Origin: Bacillota bacterium
GTDB taxonomy: Bacteria; Bacillota; Clostridia; Christensenellales; Aristaeellaceae
Assembly (NCBI GenBank): GCA_023460055.1
Contig: JAEWRJ010000160.1
Location: forward strand, 1-18,302
DNA length: 18,302 bases
Reading direction: 5' to 3'
In this document: positions 1-7,210 of the stretch, piece after piece
Layout: every line of letters begins with the position of its first letter
Position numbering within the stretch: the stretch's first letter is position 1
The notes under the pieces: generated by a model
Told to the model about the DNA's origin: nothing
The model's database searches: none
What the model saw: only the letters and a program-made list of their open reading frames with translations
Program-made: the position numbers and the translations under genes

Positions 1-65
1 TCAGGCTCATGCAGGCGCAGTTTTCTGCTGCCGCCTCCGGCAGACGTGAAAGACAGTTCCCTCAC
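1..65 (-). CDS. 5' end of an unidentified gene (partial)
   Basis: Only the first 21 or so codons are visible; the gene leaves the window on the left. A strong AAGGAGG site sits just upstream (about 72-78). The GTG at 65 lies seven bases from it, while the in-frame ATG at 71 lies only one base away, so GTG is the better start. The visible residues read VRELSFTSAGGGSRKLRLHEP, with no signal peptide or motif that identifies a family. It begins 17 bases after the trpS stop and probably belongs to the same transcript. An alpha/beta-hydrolase N-terminus would look roughly like this, but that is a guess. Confidence 0.6.
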   Translation of the reverse strand, partial: MRELSFTSAGGGSRKLRLHEP

Positions 66-82
66 ATTCATCCCTCCTTAGC

Positions 83-1090
83 TTAAGGCTGATACAGCCC
101 CACCTTCTTGTACACCTTGCGCAAGGTGCGCTGGGCAATGGCCTGCGCGCGTCCCGCGTTATGCTTGAGTGTCTCTGAGAGATAGACCTTATCCTTGATC
201 AGCTGATCAAACTCAGCGCGGATCGGCCGGATATGCTCGATCACCGCCTCCGCCGTTCTTTCCTTGAGAACGCCGTAGCCCTGGCCCTGCATTTCACTGC
301 AGATCGTTTCAACGCTTGTCGTGCTGACCGCGGACAGAATATTCAGCAGGTTGCTGACGCCGGGCTTATTGTCAAGATCAAAACGGATCTCCGCCTCGGA
401 ATCCGTCACCGCGCGGCGGAACTTCCGCCGGATGGCCTCCGGGCTGTCCAGCAGGGCGATGTAGCTGTCTTCCGCCTCTGACTTGCTCATCTTGCGCTCA
501 GGCTCCGTCAGGCTGAGAATTTTAGCCGTCGCCTTGGGGATATAGGGTTCCGGGATCACGAAGGTATCACTGTACAGACCGTTGAAACGCGCGGCAATAT
601 CGCGCGACAGCTCAAGATGCTGTTTCTGGTCAGCCCCTACAGGCACCAGATCCGTCTGGTACAGGAGAATATCAGCGGCCATCAGCGTGGGATACGTGAA
701 CAGGCCCGCGTTGATGTTGTCCTGGTGGCGGGATGATTTATCCTTAAACTGGGTCATGCGGCTCAATTCGCCCATGTAGGTATAGCAATTCAATATCCAG
801 GCAAGCTCCGCGTGCTCGGGCACATGGCTTTGGCAATAGATGATATTCTTTTCCGGGTCCAGGCCGCAGGCAATATACAGCGCCGCCAGCTCCAGGGTCT
901 GCCGGCGCAGATCGGCCGGCACGCGCCTGATGGTCAATGCGTGCAGATCCACAACGCAAAACAGGCAGTCATAGTCTTTTTCAAGCAGCGTAAAATTACG
1001 GATCGCGCCGATATAATTCCCCAGAGTAATGCTGCCCGAAGGCTGGATACCTGAGAAGATCACCGGTTTTCTGGTCGTTTGCTCACTCAT
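83..1090 (-). CDS. trpS: Tryptophanyl-tRNA synthetase
   Basis: A class I aminoacyl-tRNA synthetase that activates tryptophan with ATP and loads it onto tRNA-Trp in the cytoplasm. The protein is 335 residues, the usual bacterial length. The HIGH-equivalent PSGSITLGNYIGA is at about residues 17-29 and the KMSKS loop (RKMSKSE) at 199-205, so both ATP-binding signatures are intact. Residues such as GELSRMTQFKDK (107-118) and VGADQKQHLELSRDI (151-165) are also typical of the family. The ATG is preceded by a modest AAAGGGA site. Only 15 bases separate it from kbl, so there is no room for the T-box leader often seen before trpS in Bacillota. It should be read from the upstream operon promoter. Confidence 0.97.
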   Translation of the reverse strand: MSEQTTRKPVIFSGIQPSGSITLGNYIGAIRNFTLLEKDYDCLFCVVDLHALTIRRVPADLRRQTLELAALYIACGLDPEKNIIYCQSHVPEHAELAWILNCYTYMGELSRMTQFKDKSSRHQDNINAGLFTYPTLMAADILLYQTDLVPVGADQKQHLELSRDIAARFNGLYSDTFVIPEPYIPKATAKILSLTEPERKMSKSEAEDSYIALLDSPEAIRRKFRRAVTDSEAEIRFDLDNKPGVSNLLNILSAVSTTSVETICSEMQGQGYGVLKERTAEAVIEHIRPIRAEFDQLIKDKVYLSETLKHNAGRAQAIAQRTLRKVYKKVGLYQP

Positions 1091-1105
1091 CGCACAATGT
1101 CCCTT

Positions 1106-2287
1106 TTATATATTCATTTCTTTTTTGACCGCTTCAAAGCAGCCGACGGCGAAGTTCAGGTCTTCCCTGCTGTGCGCCGCGCTGACCTGCGTGCGGATGC
1201 GCGCTTTGCCCTGGGGAACCACAGGGTAGGAGAAGGACACCACATACACGCCCTTGTCAAGCATGCGATGGGCAAATTCCTTGGCAACATGCGCGTCATA
1301 AAGCATGACAGGCACAATGGGGTGCTCCCCTTTGGGTACATCAAAACCCACTTTTTCAAGCTTCGCGCGGAAATAGGCCGTATTTTCGTGCACCTTATCG
1401 CGCAGGGATGTATCGGTTTCCAGCATCTCGATGGTCTTCAGCGTCGCCGCGCAGATGGCAGGCGCCAGCGTGTTGCTGAACAGATAGGGGCGTGAGCGCT
1501 GGCGTAGCAGATCTACAATGGGTTTGCCTGCTGCGGTAAAGCCGCCGGAAGCGCCGCCCATGGCCTTCCCGAAGGTGCCGGTGATGATATCCACCCGGCC
1601 CATCACGCCGCAGTGCTCGTGAGTACCGCGCCCCGACCGGCCCATAAAGCCGGTCGCGTGGCTGTCGTCCACCATGACCAGGGCGTCATATTCCTCCGCC
1701 AGATCACAGATCTCAGCCAGTTTGGCGATATATCCATCCATGGAAAACACGCCGTCGGTGACGATAAGCCGGATACGGGCATCCTGGGTATCCCGCAGGC
1801 ATTGCTCCAGCTCCTTCATGTCGCTGTTTCCATAGCGAAGACGCTGCGCTTTGCACAGGCGGACACCATCAATGATGGAGGCATGGTTGAGGGCGTCTGA
1901 GATGACCGCGTCCTCCCCTGAGAGCAGCGTTTCAAACAGTCCGCCGTTGGCGTCAAAGCAGGAGGAATACAGGATAGCGTCTTCCATCTTCAAAAAACCG
2001 GCGATGCGATGCTCAAGCTGTTTATGGATATCCTGGGTGCCGCAGATGAAGCGCACGCTGGACAGGCCGAAGCCCCATTCGTCGTAGCTGGCCTTCGCGG
2101 ATTTTATCAGCTCCTGATTGCCTGAAAGGCCCAAATAGTTATTGGCGCACATATTGAGCACGTCCCGCGCGGTACGGGTGGAGATGCGCGCTCCCTGCGG
2201 CGTTGTCAGGACCCGTTCATCCTTGGATGTGCCGGATTGCCTGATCTCATCCAGAGTCTTTTCAAAATAGCTCAGCGCTTTCTTCAT
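1106..2287 (-). CDS. kbl: Glycine C-acetyltransferase (2-amino-3-ketobutyrate CoA ligase)
   Basis: A PLP enzyme of the alpha-oxoamine synthase family. With Tdh it degrades threonine: it cleaves 2-amino-3-oxobutyrate with CoA to glycine and acetyl-CoA. The protein is 393 residues, close to the E. coli enzyme. The PLP-binding lysine is K241 in TGTFGKAMGGASGG. The supporting active-site residues are visible as DALNHASIIDG (H135) and MVDDSHATGFMG (D207, H210). I place the start at 2287, where ATG overlaps the tdh stop as ATGA and a GGGGGAG site lies about six bases upstream. An in-frame ATG at 2302 would add five residues but lacks that spacing. The overlap with tdh implies translational coupling. 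Other members of the fold make 8-amino-7-oxononanoate or aminolevulinate, but the tdh partner settles the role. Confidence 0.96.
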   Translation of the reverse strand: MKKALSYFEKTLDEIRQSGTSKDERVLTTPQGARISTRTARDVLNMCANNYLGLSGNQELIKSAKASYDEWGFGLSSVRFICGTQDIHKQLEHRIAGFLKMEDAILYSSCFDANGGLFETLLSGEDAVISDALNHASIIDGVRLCKAQRLRYGNSDMKELEQCLRDTQDARIRLIVTDGVFSMDGYIAKLAEICDLAEEYDALVMVDDSHATGFMGRSGRGTHEHCGVMGRVDIITGTFGKAMGGASGGFTAAGKPIVDLLRQRSRPYLFSNTLAPAICAATLKTIEMLETDTSLRDKVHENTAYFRAKLEKVGFDVPKGEHPIVPVMLYDAHVAKEFAHRMLDKGVYVVSFSYPVVPQGKARIRTQVSAAHSREDLNFAVGCFEAVKKEMNI

Positions 2288-3327
2288 TTTCCGCTCCCCC
2301 AATCCAGGATGATCTTGCCTGAGTTGCCGGTTGACATGACATCAAAGGCCTCCTGAAATTGCGTATAGCGGAAGCGGTGGGTGACCAGTTTCTTCAGATC
2401 CAGTCCCGATTCCACCATAGCCACCGTCTTGTACCAAGTCTCATACATGCGGCGGCCGTAAATGCCCTGCAATGTCAGTCCCTTCAGGATGATCCTGTCC
2501 ATGTCCAGAGGAACGCTGCCCCCAAACAGACCCAGCAGCGATATCTTGCCGCCGTTTCGCATGACGGACAGCATCTGGTCAAAGGCGCTGACCGCTCCTG
2601 ACATTTCAAGCCCCACATCAAAGCCCTCGACCATGTGCGAAGCCTGCATCACGTCCTCTATTTTTTCGCGGGTCACGTTGACCGTCGCGGTCGCGCCAAG
2701 CTCTCTGGCCAGGCTCAGCCGGTAATCGTTTACATCAGTGATGACGACATGGCGCGCGCCCGCGTGGCGGCATATGGCTGCCGCCATGATGCCAATGGGG
2801 CCCGCGCCCGTGATCAGGATATCCTCCCCGATCAGGTCAAACATCAAGGCTGTATGGGTCGCGTTGCCCAGCGCGTCAAAAAAGGAGACTATTTCCTCAT
2901 CGAGATCTTCGCTGATGGGTATGCAGTTGGACGCGGGAATGCACAGGTACTCGGCAAAAGCGCCGTCCCGGTTGACGCCCACGCCCTTTGTGTACTTGCA
3001 CCACTGCGCGTTGCCCGCGCGGCAGTTGCGGCATACACCGCAAACGATGTGGCCCTCGCCTGATACGCGCTGGCCCACCTTCAGCTTCTTGACGGACGAG
3101 CCGATTTCGGCGATCTCGCCGACATACTCGTGACCGATGACGCGGGTCGGTTCAATGTGCTTCTGGCTCCAGGCATCCCACTTATAGATATGCAGATCGG
3201 TACCGCAAATAGCTGTTTTGCGGATCTTGATCAGCACCTCATCGTCACGGGGTACTGGCCTCTCCACCTGAATAAGTTCCAGGCCGGGAGCGGCCTTTGT
3301 TTTGGCAAGAGCATCCATCAACATCAT
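2284..3327 (-). CDS. tdh: L-threonine 3-dehydrogenase (zinc-dependent MDR family)
   Basis: Oxidises L-threonine with NAD+ to 2-amino-3-oxobutyrate, which Kbl then cleaves. The 347-residue protein shows the medium-chain dehydrogenase layout. The catalytic zinc ligands are in ICGTDLHIY (C41) and IGHEYVGE (H66, E67). The structural zinc is held by four cysteines at 96, 99, 102 and 110. The Rossmann loop GAGPIG is at 174-179, followed by VVITDVNDYRL, whose aspartate favours NAD+. The start is ambiguous among ATG codons at 3327, 3324 and 3318; AGGGTGG upstream suits the first two. The gene follows the secreted DUF3298-like gene by 23 bases and overlaps kbl by four. The tdh-kbl pair is the standard threonine-to-glycine route. 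Confidence 0.96.
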   Translation of the reverse strand: MMLMDALAKTKAAPGLELIQVERPVPRDDEVLIKIRKTAICGTDLHIYKWDAWSQKHIEPTRVIGHEYVGEIAEIGSSVKKLKVGQRVSGEGHIVCGVCRNCRAGNAQWCKYTKGVGVNRDGAFAEYLCIPASNCIPISEDLDEEIVSFFDALGNATHTALMFDLIGEDILITGAGPIGIMAAAICRHAGARHVVITDVNDYRLSLARELGATATVNVTREKIEDVMQASHMVEGFDVGLEMSGAVSAFDQMLSVMRNGGKISLLGLFGGSVPLDMDRIILKGLTLQGIYGRRMYETWYKTVAMVESGLDLKKLVTHRFRYTQFQEAFDVMSTGNSGKIILDWGSGK

Positions 3328-3350
3328 GATACCACCCTTCTATACTTTAT

Positions 3351-4064
3351 TCATGGCTCCAGGAGATTCTCAAGTTCATCAGGGGTGTAAGTAAAAACGG
3401 CCATTTCTTCCCCCGGCCCAAGAAGACCGGGCTGCAGATAAAAGGCAATGTTCCCCTGTTCATCCGCGTAAAAATGTGTCTCCGGGAAAAACTCGGCCGA
3501 CAGCAGGTCAAAGCTCATATCTTTTCTGACAGCCCAGTCCCCGGCTTTTATCCGTTCCTCGATCTTCTGCCATATGTCCCCGATAACGATGCCGGCAATT
3601 TGGCTTGAGCTTTCACCTATCTCACGGGCCAGGCCGCGAAGGGTGAGCGATTCTCCCGTATACTGGCCGGACACCGCGAACACGGCCGATTGAAGCGAGA
3701 GAACCTCTTTACCTTCAGACAAGGTGCCGCGGCGGAGCAAAAAACTGAAGAATTCATCATTGTTGCAGGTAATTTCATAGCGATCTGTGATTTCATTCCT
3801 GCCGTCACCGGGCATATCGGCTGTGAACATCGGAATCACAAGGTTGACCATTTCACCGATGGCGGTATCAAAATAATGATTCAACTCCTCGCTCAGCGCG
3901 TCGCTGCCGCCGACCTCAGGAACCGTATAGGCATAATAGTAAATCCAGGCGTCCCGGCCGGGGAACCATTCCTCTCCCTGGGTCCAGGTGACATCAAGAG
4001 CGGCAGAAGCTGAAAACGCGCAAAGCATCAGCACCGTCAGGGCACACGCAAAACGCTTCATCAA
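3351..4064 (-). CDS. Secreted protein with a DUF3298-like C-terminal region
   Basis: A 237-residue exported protein of unknown function. Residues 1-21 form a signal peptide (charged MMKR, hydrophobic core, A-S-A cleavage site). The cysteine at 15 is not in a proper lipobox. The mature part resembles the DUF4163/DUF3298 architecture of the RsiV and PdaC group. There is a beta-rich first half with the characteristic YYYAYTVPEV strand, and a C-terminal segment (about 175-237) containing HFYADEQGNIAFYLQPGLLGPGEEMAVFTY. In relatives this fold binds lysozyme or accompanies peptidoglycan deacetylase domains. No transmembrane anti-sigma segment or catalytic domain is present here. A GAGGGAG site precedes the ATG, and eight bases separate it from the reductase-like gene upstream. 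The DUF assignment rests on pattern memory; function is unknown. Confidence 0.7.
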   Translation of the reverse strand: MMKRFACALTVLMLCAFSASAALDVTWTQGEEWFPGRDAWIYYYAYTVPEVGGSDALSEELNHYFDTAIGEMVNLVIPMFTADMPGDGRNEITDRYEITCNNDEFFSFLLRRGTLSEGKEVLSLQSAVFAVSGQYTGESLTLRGLAREIGESSSQIAGIVIGDIWQKIEERIKAGDWAVRKDMSFDLLSAEFFPETHFYADEQGNIAFYLQPGLLGPGEEMAVFTYTPDELENLLEP

Positions 4065-4072
4065 GTGCTCCC

Positions 4073-4921
4073 TCAGGTTCCCAGCTTGCGTACATAGGCT
4101 GCCGCAGAGAAGGCCGCGATGTTTCCGTCGCCCGCCGCCTTTGGCGCCTGCATCGGCGCGCCCAGGATATCCCCCGCCGCGAACACGCCGGGCACATTGG
4201 TCGCCAGCGCCTTGTCCACGGTCACGGCGCCCTTCTCCGTCGCCACTTCCGGGATCAGCTGCGTCATCGCCACCGCAGGCCTCAGGACGAAGATGCCGTC
4301 CGCCTCATGGCGGCCCGCGTCCGTCAAAAGCGCCATGCGCTCGCCCGACCGTTCGATGGCCTTGGGTATTTCATGGATGACTTCAATGGCGGAAGACAGT
4401 TCCGTCATGTCATGCGCCTTCTCGGAGAAGTAGACCACGCGGCCCAGCTCCGACAGCCAGTTCGCTTCCTCCACCGCCTCAATGCCTCCGGCGATGACGA
4501 TCATGTCCTTGCCCCGGTAGAACATCCCGTCGCAGGTGGCGCAGTAGCTCACGCCTTGGCCCAGCAGGTCTTCCTCCCCCGGAAGAAGGTTGACGCGCGC
4601 GGTGCCCAGCGCCAGGATGATGGATTTCGCTTCATACAGGTCGTTTTGCGCCAGCACCGAGAAGCTCCTGCCCATCGGCAGGATCCGCTGTACCAGCTGC
4701 TTTTTCAGCTCCGCCCCCAGATCAGCCGCCTGTTTGCGGAAGATACTGAGCAAGGCTTCGCCGCTTATCCCGGGCAGGCCGGGATAATTATCCATCTGCG
4801 TAACCTTCCCCATCGCGCCGTCGCCCGCGTACAGCACCAGCACGCTCAGGTTGCGCTTGCGCGCCGTCATCGCCGCCGACAGCCCGGCGCAGCTCCCGCC
4901 TAAGATCAATACATCATACAT
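4073..4921 (-). CDS. Thioredoxin-reductase-like flavoprotein lacking NADPH-binding motifs
   Basis: An FAD-dependent disulfide oxidoreductase of 282 residues. The FAD-binding start is MYDVLILGGSCAGL. The redox-active pair is CATC (C127, C130), and the C-terminal FAD motif is VPGVFAAGDI followed by AAGDGNIAA. The central domain departs from NADPH-dependent TrxB: the expected GGGDSA loop reads AGGIEA (144-149), and the HRRxxxR segment that holds the NADPH phosphate is replaced by YFSEKAHDM. The protein is also shorter than the usual 305-320 residues. These losses are typical of the ferredoxin-dependent flavin thioredoxin reductases (FFTR) known from clostridia. I therefore infer reduction of a thioredoxin-like partner by ferredoxin, not NADPH. 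The ATG at 4921 overlaps the upstream stop by eight bases and has GGGAG nine bases ahead; a longer frame to 4990 is only read-through of the neighbour. Confidence 0.88.
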   Translation of the reverse strand: MYDVLILGGSCAGLSAAMTARKRNLSVLVLYAGDGAMGKVTQMDNYPGLPGISGEALLSIFRKQAADLGAELKKQLVQRILPMGRSFSVLAQNDLYEAKSIILALGTARVNLLPGEEDLLGQGVSYCATCDGMFYRGKDMIVIAGGIEAVEEANWLSELGRVVYFSEKAHDMTELSSAIEVIHEIPKAIERSGERMALLTDAGRHEADGIFVLRPAVAMTQLIPEVATEKGAVTVDKALATNVPGVFAAGDILGAPMQAPKAAGDGNIAAFSAAAYVRKLGT

Positions 4922-6257
4922 CTGATTCGTCTCCCGATAGTTCAAGCGGTCCGATCTCCACCCATTCGATCCGGCGATCCTGCACGCCAAGCACCTTGAA
5001 GCGAAGGCCGAGGTAGTCGATCTCCGGCTGGCTCCCCTCCTCGGGGATGGTACCCAGCTCGTTTAGTATCAGCCCGCCGATGGTATCGTAGCCATCGTCC
5101 AGCGGTAAATCAAGATCAGAAGTCTCATTAAAGGCTTCAATATCCACAGCGCCCGATACTTTCCAGCGGCCTTGGCCCAGGTCCACGATATCCTGCTGAA
5201 CCTGGGGGTCATATTCGTCATAGATATTGCCCACGATTTCTTCGATAAGATCTTCCATCGTGATCAGACCGCTGGTGCCGCCGTACTCGTCCACCACAAC
5301 AGCCATGTGATACTTATTACGCTGCATATCACGAAACAAGGCGTCGGTCCGTACAGATTCCGGCACAAAGCGCGCCTTGCGGATGATCTCCCGAAGCGGC
5401 CTCGGCTGAGGCCTCTGGCGGTTCAACAGAAAGTCTCGCGTGGAAATAGTGCCGATGATATGATCCAGATCATCCTCATACACCGGAAAGCGGGAGAGGC
5501 CTGTTTCCTCAATCATTCTGGTGATCTCATCCCAATCTTCATCTGCCCAGATAGCGTAAACATCCGTGCGGTGCGTCATGGAGTCGGCGGCGGTGAGGTT
5601 GTTGAACTCAAACACATTCTCGATCATCTCGCGTTCCGTCTCCTCGATCGCGCCTTTTTCCTCGCCCACATCGACCAGCTGCCGGATCTCATCCTCCGTC
5701 AGCTGATCGCTGTCTTCATCAGGATCGATGCCCGCCAGCCGCACCAGCGCGCGGTAAACGGCGTTGCAGAGCCTCGCCAGCGGCAGAAAAACACTGTTGG
5801 CGGCAGAAGCCATTCTGCTGAGCCTGCGGATGCTCTTTTCGGGATCTCGCTGGGCCAGCTTGCGGGGCAGCAGCGTGGCCAAAGCAAGCAGTACAAATGT
5901 AAAGATCGCCATAACCATCAGCACCGAGATCCAGACACGCCCCGAATCACCCAGAAAGCCCAGCCAGCCGGCCTCTCCAAGCGCGCCGGCCATCGGCAAA
6001 GCCAGCCCCCAGGTACTGAGCCCGGCGGCCAAAAAGCCCGTAAACGCAAGACAAGCCCTCAGGCCTGAAGGCGTATCGGTCAGCTTCTTCGCAAGCACGA
6101 TCAGTCTGTCGGGTTTTCCCTCCTCCATATCGGTCTGCCTGCGCAGCTTATTTTTATTCATGGTCCTGGCGGCAGTCTCCGCCGCGGTCAGCAGGGCATA
6201 GAAAAGAATCAGAATCAGTAGTATTGCTGCAGTCGTACCCGATGGGCCAGCTTCCAT
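4914..6257 (-). CDS. CNNM/CorC-HlyC family membrane protein with CBS pair
   Basis: A 447-residue membrane protein of the family often annotated hemolysin C or CorC, related to CNNM magnesium and divalent-cation transporters. The N-terminal DUF21 region (about 1-170) has hydrophobic helices near 8-27, 66-90 and 108-132, plus the TAAETAARTMNKNKL segment. A conserved linker (LTEDEIRQLVDVGEEKGAIEETE) leads into two CBS motifs. These lie at about 215-270 (TDVYAIWADED to IGTISTRDFL) and 280-335 (VVVDEYGGTSGLITMEDLIEEIVG). The C-terminal CorC_HlyC domain runs from WKVSGAVDIEAFNE to WVEIGPL. It is the first gene of the seven-gene minus-strand run, with GGGGGAG nine bases before its ATG and an extended -10 promoter upstream. 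The cation moved cannot be read from sequence. Confidence 0.93.
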   Translation of the reverse strand: MEAGPSGTTAAILLILILFYALLTAAETAARTMNKNKLRRQTDMEEGKPDRLIVLAKKLTDTPSGLRACLAFTGFLAAGLSTWGLALPMAGALGEAGWLGFLGDSGRVWISVLMVMAIFTFVLLALATLLPRKLAQRDPEKSIRRLSRMASAANSVFLPLARLCNAVYRALVRLAGIDPDEDSDQLTEDEIRQLVDVGEEKGAIEETEREMIENVFEFNNLTAADSMTHRTDVYAIWADEDWDEITRMIEETGLSRFPVYEDDLDHIIGTISTRDFLLNRQRPQPRPLREIIRKARFVPESVRTDALFRDMQRNKYHMAVVVDEYGGTSGLITMEDLIEEIVGNIYDEYDPQVQQDIVDLGQGRWKVSGAVDIEAFNETSDLDLPLDDGYDTIGGLILNELGTIPEEGSQPEIDYLGLRFKVLGVQDRRIEWVEIGPLELSGDESDV

Positions 6258-6284
6258 TGCTTTGTACTCCCCCTTTATGCTGGC

Positions 6285-6293
6285 ATTATAGCA
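6285..6293 (-). promoter_or_regulatory. Extended -10 promoter for the minus-strand operon
   Basis: Read on the minus strand this is TGCTATAAT, a perfect extended -10 element (TGn plus TATAAT). No good -35 hexamer stands at 16-18 bases, which fits an extended -10 promoter. It is placed about 28 bases upstream of the CorC-like start and is the only promoter-like sequence found for the seven-gene run down to the left edge. Confidence 0.6.
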
Positions 6294-6327
6294 TAATGCC
6301 GTCTTTACTTCTATTGTTCACTGATAA

Positions 6328-6361
6328 TTTACATGCATTTGCGCATGATATACTGTATAAT
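6328..6361 (+). promoter_or_regulatory. Promoter for the DUF5685-J protein-zinc ribbon unit
   Basis: A TTTACA box (6328-6333) resembles a -35 element. Two -10 candidates follow: TATACT at 6349-6354 with a TG two bases ahead (15-base spacer, extended -10), and TATAAT at 6356-6361 (22-base spacer, too long for this -35). The first is the better pair. The promoter is divergent from the CorC-like promoter, about 40 bases away. Confidence 0.5.
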
Positions 6362-6391
6362 GCTCTATGGAATATATAAAGGAGGCAGGCC

Positions 6392-7210
6392 ATGTTTGGT
6401 TATGTAGTGGCCAATGTAGAGAAGCTGACCGATGAGCAGCGCGAGATTTACCAGGCTGTTTACTGCGGGCTGTGCACAGAGCTTGGCAGGCGGCATGGTC
6501 AGATCAGCCGTACAACGCTGACCTATGATATGAGCTTTCTGATCCTGCTGCTTTCCTCCCTGTCTGATGAGGAGCCTGTGTTTGAGAATTTCAGATGTGC
6601 CGTACATCCGCTGAAAAAGCGCAAGGCATTTATCAGCGCCTATACGCCCTATGCCGCCGATATAAACATCATCCTGGCTCATGCCCAAAGGCTTGACAGC
6701 TGGGAGGATGACCGCAATGTCTTGTCGCTCTCGCAGGCAAAGCTTCTTGAAAACGCGTCCAGAGAGGCTGAAAAGCCCTATCCGCGCCAGGTCAAGGCCA
6801 TCAAGGACGCGCTTGAGACCCTTTCCCTGATGGAAAAGGACGATGTGACCAACCCGGATTTGCCAGCGTCCGCCTTCGGCCAAATGCTTGGCGAGATTTT
6901 TGTACCGCTCGAGGACATGCCGCAGGCACGCGAATTGTATGATCTGGGCTTTACGCTGGGGCGTTTTATTTACATGATGGACGCGGTGCTCGATCTAAAG
7001 GATGATATCAAAAAGAAGCGCTACAATCCCCTGATCACCATCCCCTCATCACAGCATGAGGAAATACTGCGCCTGCAGATGGCGCAGTGCGCGGCCTGTT
7101 TTGAACGGTTGAATGTACCGCGCAACAAGGACTTGCTGGAGAATATACTTTACTCCGGCGTATGGACAAGCTACGCGGCCAGGAACCGCAGGGAGGCGGC
7201 GCAATCATGA
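6392..7210 (+). CDS. DUF5685 family protein of unknown function
   Basis: A 272-residue, largely helical protein with no signal peptide or clear membrane segment. It matches the clostridial DUF5685 type: the MFGYV start, YCGLCTELGRRHG (C25, C28), YDMSFLILLLSSL (44-56) and RCAVHPLKKRK (C69, H72). The two cysteine pairs-plus-histidine could bind a metal, but that is inference. In the second half, YMMDAVLDLKDDIKKKRYNPL (194-214) has aspartates at 197, 201 and 205. This is the 1-5-9 spacing of the second acidic motif of squalene/phytoene synthases, and a basic and tyrosine stretch follows as there. A perfect AAAGGAGG lies six bases before the ATG. The stop overlaps the J-domain gene start as ATGA. 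Function is unknown; membership is fairly sure, the synthase likeness is a hypothesis. Confidence 0.85.
   Translation: MFGYVVANVEKLTDEQREIYQAVYCGLCTELGRRHGQISRTTLTYDMSFLILLLSSLSDEEPVFENFRCAVHPLKKRKAFISAYTPYAADINIILAHAQRLDSWEDDRNVLSLSQAKLLENASREAEKPYPRQVKAIKDALETLSLMEKDDVTNPDLPASAFGQMLGEIFVPLEDMPQARELYDLGFTLGRFIYMMDAVLDLKDDIKKKRYNPLITIPSSQHEEILRLQMAQCAACFERLNVPRNKDLLENILYSGVWTSYAARNRREAAQS

Noticed and set aside
1091..1105. Possible T-box leader before trpS
   Set aside because: Only 15 bases lie between kbl and trpS, far too few for a T-box.
4008..4064. Lipoprotein signal in the secreted DUF3298-like protein
   Set aside because: The cysteine at residue 15 is preceded by L-M-L, which does not satisfy the lipobox; an A-S-A cleavage site follows instead.
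5172..6068. Open frame of about 300 codons on the plus strand opposite the CorC-like gene
   Set aside because: No recognisable domain, no start signal, and the minus strand encodes a clear CBS protein over the same bases.
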